The position numbers and the translations under genes were made by a program. From contig NZ_AP025507.1 in assembly GCF_024347595.1 (NCBI RefSeq), positions 1,674,001-1,738,000 of the forward strand: a stretch of DNA of 64,000 bases, read 5' to 3'. How positions within the stretch are numbered: position 1 is the stretch's first letter; each line of letters begins with the position of its first letter. The notes under the pieces are model-generated. The model did not search any database. It saw only the letters and a list, made by a program, of their open reading frames with translations, and was not told the origin of the DNA. This document shows, piece by piece, positions 43,028-52,449 of this stretch. The DNA is from Vibrio pomeroyi. GTDB lineage: Bacteria > Pseudomonadota > Gammaproteobacteria > Enterobacterales > Vibrionaceae.

Positions 43028-43372
43028 ATGTCTTCTGATTACACAGGCTCGAGTGCAGCGTACGCTCGCCAAGAGCAAGGCTACCGTGAAAAGGCACTAA
43101 AACTGTACCCATGGGTTTGTGGTAAGTGTGCACGTGAATTCGTTTACTCAAACTTAAGAGAGCTGACCGTTCACCACGTGGATCACGATCATACAAACAA
43201 CCCTGAAGATGGCAGTAACTGGGAACTATTGTGCCTATACTGTCACGATCATGAGCACTCAAAATACACTGACCATGAGCGTTATGGTGTGGACGCAAAA
43301 GCACGTTTAGACGACCACCAAACGGCTACGCATAACCCGTTTGCTGATCTAGCAAAGATGATGAAGAAATAG
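43028..43372 (+). CDS. yajD: HNH nuclease-like protein YajD
   Basis: A 114-residue HNH protein. The zinc-binding cysteines CGKC near residue 36 and CLYCHDH near 78, with the HNH core LTVHHVDHDHTNNP between them, are intact. The ATG at 43028 with AAGGATTTGGC before it is the best start; a TTG two codons upstream is unlikely. YajD is widely conserved in gamma-proteobacteria, but its substrate is not known. It is transcribed alone and followed by a strong hairpin terminator. Confidence 0.9.
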   Translation: MSSDYTGSSAAYARQEQGYREKALKLYPWVCGKCAREFVYSNLRELTVHHVDHDHTNNPEDGSNWELLCLYCHDHEHSKYTDHERYGVDAKARLDDHQTATHNPFADLAKMMKK

Positions 43373-43398
43373 AACGCTTTTCATAGAGACTCAAACAC

Positions 43399-43435
43399 AA
43401 GAAACCCCAGTATGTCGCATACTGGGGTTTCTTTT
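43399..43435 (+). terminator. Terminator after yajD
   Basis: GAAACCCCAGTATG and CATACTGGGGTTTC form a 14-bp stem with a three-base loop, followed by TTTTA. Confidence 0.9.
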
Positions 43436-43480
43436 ATCTACCGTCATAACTAAATAATAGAGTTCAGGTAGACAGGATCA

Positions 43481-43506
43481 AAAAAGCCTTCCGAAGAAGG
43501 CTTTTT
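43481..43506 (-). terminator. Terminator of the small membrane protein gene
   Basis: AAAAAGCCTTC and GAAGGCTTTTT pair around four bases. It lies 11 bases past the stop codon at 43517, with a T-run on the minus strand. Confidence 0.85.
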
Positions 43507-43516
43507 AAGAATCAAA

Positions 43517-43897
43517 TTATGCTGCCGCTTGTTTGCGAGACTCTTCTACCTGTTTAGCACGCTTTTTTAGCGTCAATTTATCGCGGTATGCAAACCAAAC
43601 GTAAGACACAACCACTAAGAAGAACAGGTATGACAATGAGAAAATGAACGGCGATTGAATGATATCGTTCGAGATACCCCAAGAAACACCGATAACAGTC
43701 ACTGCAATTTTCGCAAAAAAGCCACACATCAATAGCACTAATGCCAACTGTGGGAAACGCGTACTGCGGAATGCAAGCCAGTAGCAACTACCAACAGCTA
43801 GAGCCGCAACATAGAAGCCGAATAGGAAAGAGTGAATATGGTCAGCTGCCGCTACACCACCAGAAATTGACATCAATAGAATTAAAAACAGTTTCAT
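43517..43897 (-). CDS. Small inner-membrane protein, function unknown
   Basis: A 126-residue protein with four hydrophobic segments (FLILLMSISGGVAAA, FLFGFYVAALAVGSCYWLA, LALVLLMCGFFAKIAVTVI, and FSLSYLFFLVVVSYVWFAY), with a basic C-terminal tail (TLKKRAKQVEESRKQ) probably on the cytoplasmic side. The first segment could be a cleaved signal. I recognise no family. AGGCGAGTATT precedes the ATG. It is divergent from the OFA transporter across a large AT-rich region that carries an 18-bp inverted repeat, so the two may be under common control. Confidence 0.65.
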   Translation of the reverse strand: MKLFLILLMSISGGVAAADHIHSFLFGFYVAALAVGSCYWLAFRSTRFPQLALVLLMCGFFAKIAVTVIGVSWGISNDIIQSPFIFSLSYLFFLVVVSYVWFAYRDKLTLKKRAKQVEESRKQAAA

Positions 43898-44048
43898 AAT
43901 ACTCGCCTCGCAATAGACTGGAAACGCATCCTTTCAAATTTGGAATCTCATTTTGCATACTATTTTCCTTGTTTTTGAGGAGAACACAAGCCCAAAACAT
44001 GACCAGTTTGTGTGTGAATATTAACCACAAAACCACATTTAACATTGC

Positions 44049-44066
44049 GTTAACAAGTTGTTTTTT
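44049..44066 (+). repeat. Left copy of an 18-bp inverted repeat
   Basis: GTTAACAAGTTGTTTTTT is the perfect reverse complement of 44293-44310. It holds the near-palindrome AACAAGTTGTT. Confidence 0.8.
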
Positions 44067-44292
44067 CAGAAAGTCCGTTATCACTTGTCCTACATAGAAA
44101 AAGTCCCATTTTAATTTATTTTGTTACACAAAATTAACCTTAGAAATTATTTAAAATAATTTGTAACTCTGTGATATCCGCACGGAATACGTGGCTATTA
44201 AAAAACCAATATCAAAAAATCCCTGAAATAATAAGGCTGCACGCCTAAAAAGAACAAAATAGAAAGGTGTTGAGAACAATTTTAAAACTTAC

Positions 44293-44310
44293 AAAAAACA
44301 ACTTGTTAAC
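44293..44310 (+). repeat. Right copy of an 18-bp inverted repeat
   Basis: AAAAAACAACTTGTTAAC mirrors 44049-44066 exactly. The inner AACAACTTGTT reads as a dyad, as for a dimeric regulator. It lies about 180 bases upstream of the transporter ATG. Confidence 0.8.
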
Positions 44311-44491
44311 AAAGTGAATTTAATTTACCAAAAATGGAAAAAGAGATTCCAATCACATTTTTATTGGTTATAATCCGCGCTCTTTTGCGGTATCTGTTGA
44401 TAAACGCAAACTAATTTTGAAGAAACAATGACAATAACCCGTCTTTCGTTGAGTGACTGTTACTAAACAAAAGACAGAACCGAGAATAAAA

Positions 44492-45730
44492 ATGAGCAAG
44501 ATTGATAAAGCAACACGTATCCTGCTAGCAGGCTTCTGTATCAACCTTTGTCTTGGCATCCTGTATGCTTGGAGTGTATTTAACAAAGCGCTAGTAACTG
44601 AAGCTGGTTGGAGTGCTGCTGAAGCATCTTCTCCTTACGCTATTGCAACTATCACATTCTCTGTTTGTCTTCTTGTTGCAGGCATCCTACAAGACCGTAT
44701 GGGTCCACGTAAGATCCTAATCCTAGGTACAGCTCTAACAGGCCTAGGCATGATTGCTTCTGGTTTCGCTACAACACCTATGATGCTGAACATCACGTTC
44801 GGTATTATGACAGGTGCTGGTATCGGCTTCGGTTACGCATGTCTTTCTCCATCAGCAATGAAGTGGTTCCACTCTTCTAAGAAAGGTATGGTTAACGGTC
44901 TAATCGCAGCAGGCTTCGGTCTTGCAGCTATTTACCTAGCACCAGTAACTTCTGCGCTAATCGACAGCATGGGTATCCAAACAAGCTTTATGATTCTTGG
45001 TGTTGGTGTACTTGCAATCGCAGTACCTCTAGCAGCAACAATCAACAACCCACCAGCGGATTACACGCCAGCTGAACCTAAAGTAAAAGCAGGCCAAGCA
45101 CCTAAAGCGGTTAAGAAGACTGAAGACCTAACGTGGAAAGTAATGCTGAAGACTCCTCAGTTCTACTCTCTATGGATCATGTACGCATTCGCTGCATCTG
45201 TTGGTCTAATGATCATCGGTAACATCACTACAATCGCTAGCGTTCAAGCTAACCTGCCAAACGCAGTTTACCTAGCGTCTATCCTTGCAGTATTCAACTC
45301 AGGCGGCCGTGTTGCTGCGGGTATGCTTGCAGATAAAATCGGTGGTGTACGTACTCTACTTCTAGCGTTCATCCTTCAAGGCGCGAACATGGCTCTATTT
45401 GCTACGTTCAACTCTGAATTCACGCTAATCATTGGTACAGCTATCGCAGCTGTTGGTTACGGTACGCTTCTAGCAGTATTCCCAACACTAACTGCTGAAT
45501 TCTACGGCCTGAAAAACTACGGTACTAACTACGGCGTGCTTTACACGGCATGGGGTATCGGCGGCGCTATCGGTGCAGCAGTTGTTGGTTTCTCAATGGC
45601 AAACGGCGAAGGTTACGGCCTAGCTTACACAATCTCTGCAGTTATGATGGCAGTGTGTATTGTTCTAGCAATCATCACTAAGCCAATCTCTGAAGCGAAA
45701 GTTGCTGAACTAAAAGCATCACAAGCTTAA
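44492..45730 (+). CDS. MFS transporter of the oxalate/formate antiporter (OFA) family
   Basis: A 412-residue transporter with twelve helices. GFCINLCLGILYAWSVF in helix 1, LQDRMGPRKILILG (the MFS loop) and FGYACLSPSAMKWFHSSKKG are typical of the OxlT/OFA group. This group exchanges or takes up small carboxylates. The substrate is unknown. The ATG at 44492 gives the usual short N-terminus; a version 13 residues longer would start in the leader. GC-rich codon choices (such as repeated GCA, GTA, CTA) and very even third-position use suggest high expression. It is followed by a terminator that ends at the next start. Confidence 0.85.
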   Translation: MSKIDKATRILLAGFCINLCLGILYAWSVFNKALVTEAGWSAAEASSPYAIATITFSVCLLVAGILQDRMGPRKILILGTALTGLGMIASGFATTPMMLNITFGIMTGAGIGFGYACLSPSAMKWFHSSKKGMVNGLIAAGFGLAAIYLAPVTSALIDSMGIQTSFMILGVGVLAIAVPLAATINNPPADYTPAEPKVKAGQAPKAVKKTEDLTWKVMLKTPQFYSLWIMYAFAASVGLMIIGNITTIASVQANLPNAVYLASILAVFNSGGRVAAGMLADKIGGVRTLLLAFILQGANMALFATFNSEFTLIIGTAIAAVGYGTLLAVFPTLTAEFYGLKNYGTNYGVLYTAWGIGGAIGAAVVGFSMANGEGYGLAYTISAVMMAVCIVLAIITKPISEAKVAELKASQA

Positions 45731-45759
45731 TCATCAGAAAAGATTGAATTTGTTACTGA

Positions 45760-45789
45760 AGAGCTTAACCTTAGGGTTAGGCTCTTTTT
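45760..45789 (+). terminator. Terminator after the OFA transporter
   Basis: AGAGC and GCTCT with inner TAACC/GGTTA form a stem around TTAG, followed by TTTTT. The proposed TTG start of the next gene lies at the end of this T-run. Confidence 0.85.
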
Positions 45790-47452
45790 GTATCAAGCGA
45801 CTTCTCCATTGACGATAGAAACCACTCCTCAGCTCTCACCTACTTATTATCTCGACAACTTCAATCGACTGGTTGAACACGCTCAAACGCTCTACCCTGA
45901 TCTTCTGAGTGACGATGAGTGCCGTTGGTTGTCTGAATACAAACGTCTTTCTGTTTCAAGCCAGTGTTTAATGGTTCGTTTGCTTTCTCGTAAAGGCTGT
46001 TGGTTTCGTAGTGACAAGCTCGCTTATGATGAAATCCCAGATATCGACACTGCATTGCAAGAGCTAAGCTCTTCACGCTTCATTACTTTAAGTCACCCAA
46101 CTGACAAGCATGACTTAGAAATCAGTCAGCTCGAACTTGGATTGAACCTGCTCACTAAGCCTGAGTTGCTGAATCTATTCCCATCTCTTAAGAGCAACAA
46201 AGCTGCTAAAAAAGACCAACTGTTAACGTTGCTTGAACCACAAGCTTTTGATCAGTTCCAGAACCTATCGTTCGATTGCATTTACGTGATTGAATCCGAA
46301 GTGATTGATGTATTGCTGTTGCTGTTTTTTGCCAATACTTACCAAGACCTAAGTCAGTTCGTATTGAGTGACCTTGGACTCAACACCTTTGAAAGCTATC
46401 CGTTAAGCAAACAACGTCGGTTCTTCACCGCTAGAGAACAGATCAATCAATTGCTTGAGATGCGTGAAGTTCAACACCAGTATTACGAAGGTGATCGTAA
46501 AGACCCTGAGTTTATTAAACGCCTTTTACAAGCTATACCCGAAGAATCAGAACACCGAAGCATTGCTAGAAAACGATCGCGATTGATCAACGACCTAGCA
46601 CGCGATCTAGAAAGGCTCAACCAAAGCGACCAAGCTGTCTTTTGGTTCAAGCAATCGGTACTTCCTCCCAGCAGAGAACGACTTGCGCGCATCTATGACA
46701 AACAAGACGAGTTAGACTTGACGTGTGACATTGTCACGCAAATAAAAGCGAATCCATCGGATGTATCTGAGTTAGAGGTCGCAGCTAAGCTAGAACAGAG
46801 GCTACTAAGAAAACAGGGACAAAAGGTTCCACGCACTTCAAAACCGACTTGCGAACAGATTAGGTTGGAATTAGACCTCAGCCAAACCAGAGTTGAGCTT
46901 GCAGTAAAGCAGCACTTTGAAAGCCAAGGTTGGAATGTCTATTTTTCTGAGAACAGCTTTCTTTGTGGGTTGTTCGGTTTAGCTTTCTGGGATGTCATTT
47001 TCTCTGATGTCGAAAGTGCTTTTATTAATCGTTACCAACATCGGCCACTGGACTTGTATCACTCAGACTTCGTAGACAAACGAGCCGAGCAAATTGAAGC
47101 TGTGTTCCAAACACTATCCGAGCACGGGCTGAATCATTTACTTAAGACTTACGATAACAAGCAAGGCATCGCTAATCCTTTTGTTCATTGGAATCATTTC
47201 CCTAAAGCACTTATTGAGCACAGTATGGCTTCGATCCCAAACACCCTAATTGTTGATCTCTTCAAGGTGATATTGAGTGACCTAAAGCTATTCCGAACTG
47301 GGATGCCAGATTTGATTGCCTTCAAGGGTGATGAGTTTCATTGGATTGAAGTAAAAGGGCCGGGAGATAAATTGCAAGACAACCAGTGGCGTTGGATCAA
47401 AGAGTTTGAACGCTTGTCTGTTCCTTTTTCGGTGTGTTACGTCAATCAATGA
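45788..47452 (+). CDS. FAN1-like VRR-NUC domain nuclease
   Basis: A 554-residue protein related to bacterial FAN1, a structure-specific nuclease for DNA crosslink repair. The N-terminal region (about 20-110) has winged-helix-like helices (CLMVRLLSRKGCWFRSDKL, a FAN1 feature). The middle is helical, TPR-like. The C-terminal VRR-NUC domain holds the PD-(D/E)xK-type catalytic core: Glu in QTRVELAVKQ, then GMPDLIAFKG and HWIEVKGPGDKLQ (Asp, Glu and Lys). The metal ligands are all there. The start is uncertain: the TTG at 45788 directly follows the terminator of the previous gene and lacks a ribosome site; another TTG lies at 45809. No ATG is close. It probably acts in crosslink or replication repair. 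Confidence 0.85.
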   Translation: MYQATSPLTIETTPQLSPTYYLDNFNRLVEHAQTLYPDLLSDDECRWLSEYKRLSVSSQCLMVRLLSRKGCWFRSDKLAYDEIPDIDTALQELSSSRFITLSHPTDKHDLEISQLELGLNLLTKPELLNLFPSLKSNKAAKKDQLLTLLEPQAFDQFQNLSFDCIYVIESEVIDVLLLLFFANTYQDLSQFVLSDLGLNTFESYPLSKQRRFFTAREQINQLLEMREVQHQYYEGDRKDPEFIKRLLQAIPEESEHRSIARKRSRLINDLARDLERLNQSDQAVFWFKQSVLPPSRERLARIYDKQDELDLTCDIVTQIKANPSDVSELEVAAKLEQRLLRKQGQKVPRTSKPTCEQIRLELDLSQTRVELAVKQHFESQGWNVYFSENSFLCGLFGLAFWDVIFSDVESAFINRYQHRPLDLYHSDFVDKRAEQIEAVFQTLSEHGLNHLLKTYDNKQGIANPFVHWNHFPKALIEHSMASIPNTLIVDLFKVILSDLKLFRTGMPDLIAFKGDEFHWIEVKGPGDKLQDNQWRWIKEFERLSVPFSVCYVNQ

Positions 47453-47607
47453 GCATTAGCTAAGCTTTCTGAACCTTGGTTTAATGATAGGGCTGACGCG
47501 ATAAGTGACTCAGTTCCATCAATATCTTGTCTACAAAATTGTTAGAACATGAGCATTTTCAATCATTTTCGATATAATTAGAAAAAATGCCTAATATCTA
47601 AATACGT

Positions 47608-49962
47608 ATGAATTTGAAAAAACTCTTCATCTTAGCTTTTGTTAGCGTCTTCTCAGGTTGTGCCGTGTACGCGGGTTTAAACTTTGACGAGCTGTTTGGT
47701 GAACAGCAAGTACGCGATCGCCAAGCCCCTATTCTTTCGGCTCAATCTCAACACTTCATCAACGAAGTGAAGCCGATCATTGATAACCGATGTGTGGTTT
47801 GTCACGCTTGTTATGATGCGCCTTGCCAACTCAAAATGTCTTCCGTTGAAGGCATCGATCGTGGTGCAAGCAAGGCTCTCGTTTATCAAGGTACGCGTTT
47901 AACGGCATCTGCCCCTACTCGCCTATTTGAAGATGCATTAACCACTCAAGAGTGGCGTGAAGCCGACTTCCACCCCGTGCTCAACGAACGTATGCAAAAC
48001 TCAACCGCTAACCTCGATGCGGGTCTTGTATCTCGAATGCTGATTCAAAAAGAGAACCACCCGCTTCCAGATCAAAAGCAGTTGGAAGGTTTCGACTTTT
48101 CGATTGATCGCGACCAACAGTGTCCGACTATCGAAGAGTACGCTCAATACGAAAGAGATTACCCAACTTGGGGCATGCCTTATGGGATGCCTAACCTAGA
48201 CAAGGCCGAGTATGCGACGTTAATGAGTTGGTTGGAAAACGGCGCGTTAATGAATGAACACATTCCGTTGAGCGAAGCCGAGCAAGAGCTGGTTGATGTC
48301 TATGAAAAATTCCTGAATAAGAGTTCGAGAAAGAGCCAGCTTTCTGCGCGTTATATCTATGAGCACCTATTTTTATCGCACGTTTATTTTTCTGATTTAG
48401 GGCAACCGACACGCTTCTTCTCGATCGTTCGTTCTACAACACCTCCGGGCGAAGCAGTACAGCGCATTACCACTCGTCGCCCTTACGACGATCCAAAAGT
48501 CTCTCGTGTTTACTACCGACTAATTCCAGAGCAAGGCACCATTGTCGACAAGACACACATGCCTTTCGCACTGAATGAAGAGCGTCTACAGAATTGGAAC
48601 ACTTGGTTCGTTGATGCTGATTATGTGGTAAATAAGCTGCCTAGCTACGACGTTGATGTTGCTGCTAACCCAATGACTTCGTTTGAAGCCCTGCCTGTTA
48701 ACTCTCGCTTCAACTTCATGTTGGATAACGCACAGAACACCATCATGGCGTACATTAAAGGGCCAGTGTGTCGTGGGCAACTTGCACTCAATGTCATTAA
48801 TGACCGCTTCTGGGTGTTCTTTATTGACCCTGAGAAAGCTGATGTGCCGGAGATTAACGACTTCTATGCAAGCCAAAAGAAAAACTTAAAGCTGCCAAGT
48901 GAATTGGAAAGTAATACAGTCCCGGCGACCAATTGGGTACGTTACTCTAAACAACAAGCACGATACCTAAACGCTAAATCAGACTTCACCAACAAATGGT
49001 TTGAAAGTGGCGTAAACCTGGATACGGGCATCATTTGGGACGGAAATGGCACCAATCCGAATGCCGCTTTAACGATATTCAGACACTTTGACAGTGCTTC
49101 CGTTGTTCAAGGCTTAGTGGGGCCGCAGCCTAAAACGGCGTGGATTCTTGATTACGCCCTACTCGAGCGTATTCACTACCTGCTTGTTGCTGGCTTCGAT
49201 GTATACGGAAACTTCGGCCACCAGCTGATTACCCGTATGTTCATGGACTTTTTACGACTTGAAGGCGAAAGTAACTTCTTAACCCTTCTGCCTAAAGACG
49301 TTCGCCACCTTGAACACTCAAGCTGGTACCAAAACCAGAGTGTACAATTGAGCGATTTCTTGCAGCGTAATATCGCCCCTTTCGATCAACCGACCAGCGT
49401 AGTGTACAAAACGGCCGATCCTAAGCGTGAATTGCTGGATATGATCAAACAGAAACTCGAACCAGTTCTGAATAATCGTTTTGATATTGTCGAAACAGGC
49501 TTTAGTAAGAAAAACGAAGCACTACTGAATCAAGTGAGTTTGATTAAAGGAGAAGGCTTACGCCACGTTCCTCAGTTAGTGATGATCATGATTGAAGGCG
49601 AGAATGGCGAAGAGCAGCTGTTTACCATGATTCACAACAACGCTCACAGCAACATTTCGAGCCTGTTTAATGAAGAAGGTAACCGAGATTACGCCAACGA
49701 TGACTTAACACTCGTGCGTGGCGTTGTAGGCAGCTACCCAGCGGCTTACCTCTCACTAACCGAAAGCGACATTCCGACTCTGGTTAAAACACTCCAGAAC
49801 TTGAACACGGAAGAAGATTACGTGGCGTTACTTGATAAGTTTGCTGTACGACGCAGCTCTCCGGAGTTTTGGCCGTTCAGTGACCGTGTCCATCGCTGGT
49901 ATCAACAAGCGCAACCTATCGAGTTCGGCCTGTTGGATTACAACCGCTTTGAGAACCGCTAG
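47608..49962 (+). CDS. cti: Fatty acid cis/trans isomerase
   Basis: A 784-residue periplasmic heme enzyme that turns cis unsaturated fatty acids in phospholipids into trans forms, stiffening the membrane under solvent or heat stress. An N-terminal signal (FILAFVSVFSGCAVYAG, with a lipobox-like SGC) is followed by a cytochrome c-type heme motif CVVCHAC, then the long Cti domain (for example FDYNR end and TPPGEAVQR). Cti of Pseudomonas and Vibrio have the same length. It is transcribed alone, followed by a strong terminator. The AT-rich leader has no clear ribosome site. Confidence 0.9.
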   Translation: MNLKKLFILAFVSVFSGCAVYAGLNFDELFGEQQVRDRQAPILSAQSQHFINEVKPIIDNRCVVCHACYDAPCQLKMSSVEGIDRGASKALVYQGTRLTASAPTRLFEDALTTQEWREADFHPVLNERMQNSTANLDAGLVSRMLIQKENHPLPDQKQLEGFDFSIDRDQQCPTIEEYAQYERDYPTWGMPYGMPNLDKAEYATLMSWLENGALMNEHIPLSEAEQELVDVYEKFLNKSSRKSQLSARYIYEHLFLSHVYFSDLGQPTRFFSIVRSTTPPGEAVQRITTRRPYDDPKVSRVYYRLIPEQGTIVDKTHMPFALNEERLQNWNTWFVDADYVVNKLPSYDVDVAANPMTSFEALPVNSRFNFMLDNAQNTIMAYIKGPVCRGQLALNVINDRFWVFFIDPEKADVPEINDFYASQKKNLKLPSELESNTVPATNWVRYSKQQARYLNAKSDFTNKWFESGVNLDTGIIWDGNGTNPNAALTIFRHFDSASVVQGLVGPQPKTAWILDYALLERIHYLLVAGFDVYGNFGHQLITRMFMDFLRLEGESNFLTLLPKDVRHLEHSSWYQNQSVQLSDFLQRNIAPFDQPTSVVYKTADPKRELLDMIKQKLEPVLNNRFDIVETGFSKKNEALLNQVSLIKGEGLRHVPQLVMIMIEGENGEEQLFTMIHNNAHSNISSLFNEEGNRDYANDDLTLVRGVVGSYPAAYLSLTESDIPTLVKTLQNLNTEEDYVALLDKFAVRRSSPEFWPFSDRVHRWYQQAQPIEFGLLDYNRFENR

Positions 49963-49986
49963 TTTTCACACATAACATTTGAAAAC

Positions 49987-50017
49987 AAAAATCCTCTGTC
50001 TTGGCAGAGGATTTTTT
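49987..50017 (+). terminator. Terminator after cti
   Basis: AAAATCCTCTG and CAGAGGATTTTTT pair around a six-base loop. It starts 25 bases after the stop codon. Confidence 0.9.
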
Positions 50018-50086
50018 GTATCTGGGGGAAAAGTATCTTAAGTGCTCTTGAGAAGCGAGAAGTGCTCTTTAGAAGCGAGGAGCTCT

Positions 50087-51025
50087 CTAGATTGAACCCG
50101 ATGTTTCCGGTTGGTGTAGCTCATCAAAAAATGCGCGAGCGGCGGGAGAAAGAGAATCCAAAGGCTGCTTCAACACTAGATAAAACTGACTTTTCAGGCT
50201 CCACTTGTCCGGCTGGAGCGCGATCAAAGCTTGGTCATAGTGACCGCGGTCGATTAAGTGAGACGGCAAGAAACTCAAGTGTGTGCCTGCTAAAGTGAGA
50301 ATCACACCCGACTCAACATGCCAGCCATCAAAAGGCTTTACTGAATCGTACTGCTCTATATTAAGCAATCGGAACATCTCATCTTTGGCATAGCCACCCA
50401 TGTTGATACGACAGCCATCAAGGGAGAAATCCTTATCCATGATCTTCTCAGCCAGATCCTTACGCGCATAAAGATAGCTGTGCTCTTCAAACAATGGGTA
50501 TTTATGTTGAAAGGCTGATTTTTGATGTGATCCGAGAACAACGATCATCATATCTATCTGGTTCTTGGCCAGCTTCTCATTCAACTGAGTGAAATCACCG
50601 ACATCAACACTCACTTCAACACTGTTACTGCGTTGGTAAAATGTCTCTATCGCTTTTGGAAGTGGGTTATAGGGCAAAGTCACCGTGTTATCCAAACAAC
50701 CAATTCGCACGTGCCCTGAGAGTTCTGTTTGAACACCTCGTAGCTTATAAGCGAAGTCAGTTAAGGTTGATTTCAGTTGGTTCGCATATTTATACACCTG
50801 CTCACCTTCATGAGTGAGCTTAAAACCACGCCGACCACGTTGGCATAATGTTAATTCTAAGCTTTTTTCCAAGGCAATAAGTTGATTACTGAGCACAGGT
50901 TGGCTAATCCCGGTACTCGCGACCGCCTGATTGATGCCTCCCTGCTCAACAATTTCACAAAAAAGTTCTAATCTTCGTAGGTCTCTTTTATCTAACTTAT
51001 TGTTTGGGTTCACTTTGCCACTCAC
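50087..51025 (-). CDS. LysR-family regulator
   Basis: A 312-residue LysR-type regulator with an N-terminal winged helix (LRRLELFCEIVEQGGINQAV, then STGISQPVLSNQLIALEKSL) and a C-terminal ligand-binding domain (VRIGCLDNTVTLPYNPLP). It is divergent from the NCS1 permease operon with 93 bases between, the usual layout for control of the neighbour. The start is a GTG (51025); another GTG lies four codons later. Ligand unknown, likely a compound of the adjacent pathway. Confidence 0.85.
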   Translation of the reverse strand: MSGKVNPNNKLDKRDLRRLELFCEIVEQGGINQAVASTGISQPVLSNQLIALEKSLELTLCQRGRRGFKLTHEGEQVYKYANQLKSTLTDFAYKLRGVQTELSGHVRIGCLDNTVTLPYNPLPKAIETFYQRSNSVEVSVDVGDFTQLNEKLAKNQIDMMIVVLGSHQKSAFQHKYPLFEEHSYLYARKDLAEKIMDKDFSLDGCRINMGGYAKDEMFRLLNIEQYDSVKPFDGWHVESGVILTLAGTHLSFLPSHLIDRGHYDQALIALQPDKWSLKSQFYLVLKQPLDSLSPAARAFFDELHQPETSGSI

Positions 51026-51118
51026 ATTTGGTTTTTACTATGTTTACATCTGATTATATTCATTTATTAACGATAAATACATCAGTATGCTTTATTCACA
51101 CTTATGGAATAACAATGC

Positions 51119-52444
51119 ATGGATGGCGCTATGGCGACAGAAGCTTACATGAATAAACCCGAAGCAACACACAGCCACAAAAAGATAGATGACTTCGAAC
51201 TGGAACCCGTTCCCGAGAAGGCCAAGCGTTCTTGGTGGGTGATCAGCCTCATCTGGTTGGCTATCGGTATCGATATCTCTGGCTTGTTCCTTGGCTCGAT
51301 TCTGAGCAGCGGGATTGGTTTTGAAGATGCGTTGCTTGCAACATTTATCGGTTCAAGCTTACTCGCAGTCATCGCGATGCTATGTGCCAATATCGGGTTT
51401 CAAGCGGGTGTTTCAACTCCACTCGTCAGTAGCGCGGTGTTTGGTCGTAACGGCGGTAAGATCCTTGGTTTCATCAATGGCATATCTTTAGTCGGCTGGT
51501 TTGCTTTCCAAGCTGATTTCTTTGCCTTCATCATGGTGGATGCTCTCGCAAAATACGACATTGTAATTTCTCACCTAACCGCGCTGATTGGCGGCAGCGT
51601 ATTAATGATGATGACAGCCATCTACGGCGTTCGTGCCCTAGGTAAACTCAGCACCTATTCAGTACCTTTGATGGTGACGCTGATTACCATTGGCTTGTTC
51701 ATGGCTGCCGACTACCAAGGCGGCGCTGCACCAACGATTGAAGATCCTCTAACGCTTGGCCAAGCCATCTCCTTTGTAATGTCTATCTGGATTCTTGCTG
51801 CCGTCGCCGCGCCCGATATTGCTCGTTACGCTAAGACTCGTCGTGATGCGATTCTCGGAGCAGGTATCGGCTTTCTGGTTGGTAACAGTGCCATCATTCT
51901 TATCGCATTAATCTTGACCAAAATGACAGGCACCGACGACCTAGTCGAAGTTTTCTTCACGCTTGGTTTAGGTATGGCTGCCATCATCGTACTGGTGTTT
52001 ACTCAATGGACGACCAACAGTAGCAACCTGACCTCGGGTGGCTTATGTATGTCGATGGTGCAGCCTAAGATCCCTCGCCCTGTATTGGTTGTGATCATGA
52101 CCATCGTCGGCATCGGTATTGCTCAACTCGGCATGGTGAACAAGTTTACTGACTTCTTAATGTTACTGAGCGTGACCATCGCCCCTGCTGCCGGTGTCTA
52201 CATCGTTCAATATTACGTTTTAGACTCTGCAAAAATGAGCTTTGAGAACATCCAACAAGTTCCAGCTTGGATGTTTAAAGGCCTCGCCTCTTGGGCATTT
52301 GGTACCGCATTCAGTGCTTGTACTGCACCAGAATTCTTCAACCTGTTTTCATTAACCAGCATCTCGGCGTTAGACGGCATTCTTGCAGCTGGTGTTATTT
52401 ACCTAGCCCTAATGAAGCTTTCTCCTTCAAGTGATAAGGAATAG
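51119..52444 (+). CDS. NCS1-family permease (cytosine/purine type)
   Basis: A 441-residue membrane transporter with about twelve helices, of the NCS1 (CodB-like) family, which brings in nucleobases, hydantoins and related compounds. The signs are ISLIWLAIGIDISGLFLGS, STPLVSSAVFGRNGG and FVMSIWILAAVAAPDIARYA, and the total length. The first 38 residues are polar. The ATG at 51119 or that at 51131 (MATEAYMNK) could be the start. It heads an operon with the DUF917 and oxoprolinase-family genes, so the substrate is probably a hydantoin- or thiohydantoin-like compound. Confidence 0.85.
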   Translation: MDGAMATEAYMNKPEATHSHKKIDDFELEPVPEKAKRSWWVISLIWLAIGIDISGLFLGSILSSGIGFEDALLATFIGSSLLAVIAMLCANIGFQAGVSTPLVSSAVFGRNGGKILGFINGISLVGWFAFQADFFAFIMVDALAKYDIVISHLTALIGGSVLMMMTAIYGVRALGKLSTYSVPLMVTLITIGLFMAADYQGGAAPTIEDPLTLGQAISFVMSIWILAAVAAPDIARYAKTRRDAILGAGIGFLVGNSAIILIALILTKMTGTDDLVEVFFTLGLGMAAIIVLVFTQWTTNSSNLTSGGLCMSMVQPKIPRPVLVVIMTIVGIGIAQLGMVNKFTDFLMLLSVTIAPAAGVYIVQYYVLDSAKMSFENIQQVPAWMFKGLASWAFGTAFSACTAPEFFNLFSLTSISALDGILAAGVIYLALMKLSPSSDKE

Positions 52445-52449
52445 TAGTT

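Larger units (their letters stand above)
43898..44491. other. 594-base AT-rich intergenic region
   Basis: No credible gene is seen here. It separates divergent genes for a small membrane protein and an MFS transporter, and holds a perfect 18-bp inverted repeat (44049-44066 and 44293-44310) around a very AT-rich core. The length suggests dense regulation or an unseen small RNA. Confidence 0.5.

Noticed and set aside
50062..50298. 78-residue plus-strand frame opposite the LysR gene
   Set aside because: It is a shadow of the LysR gene with no family similarity.
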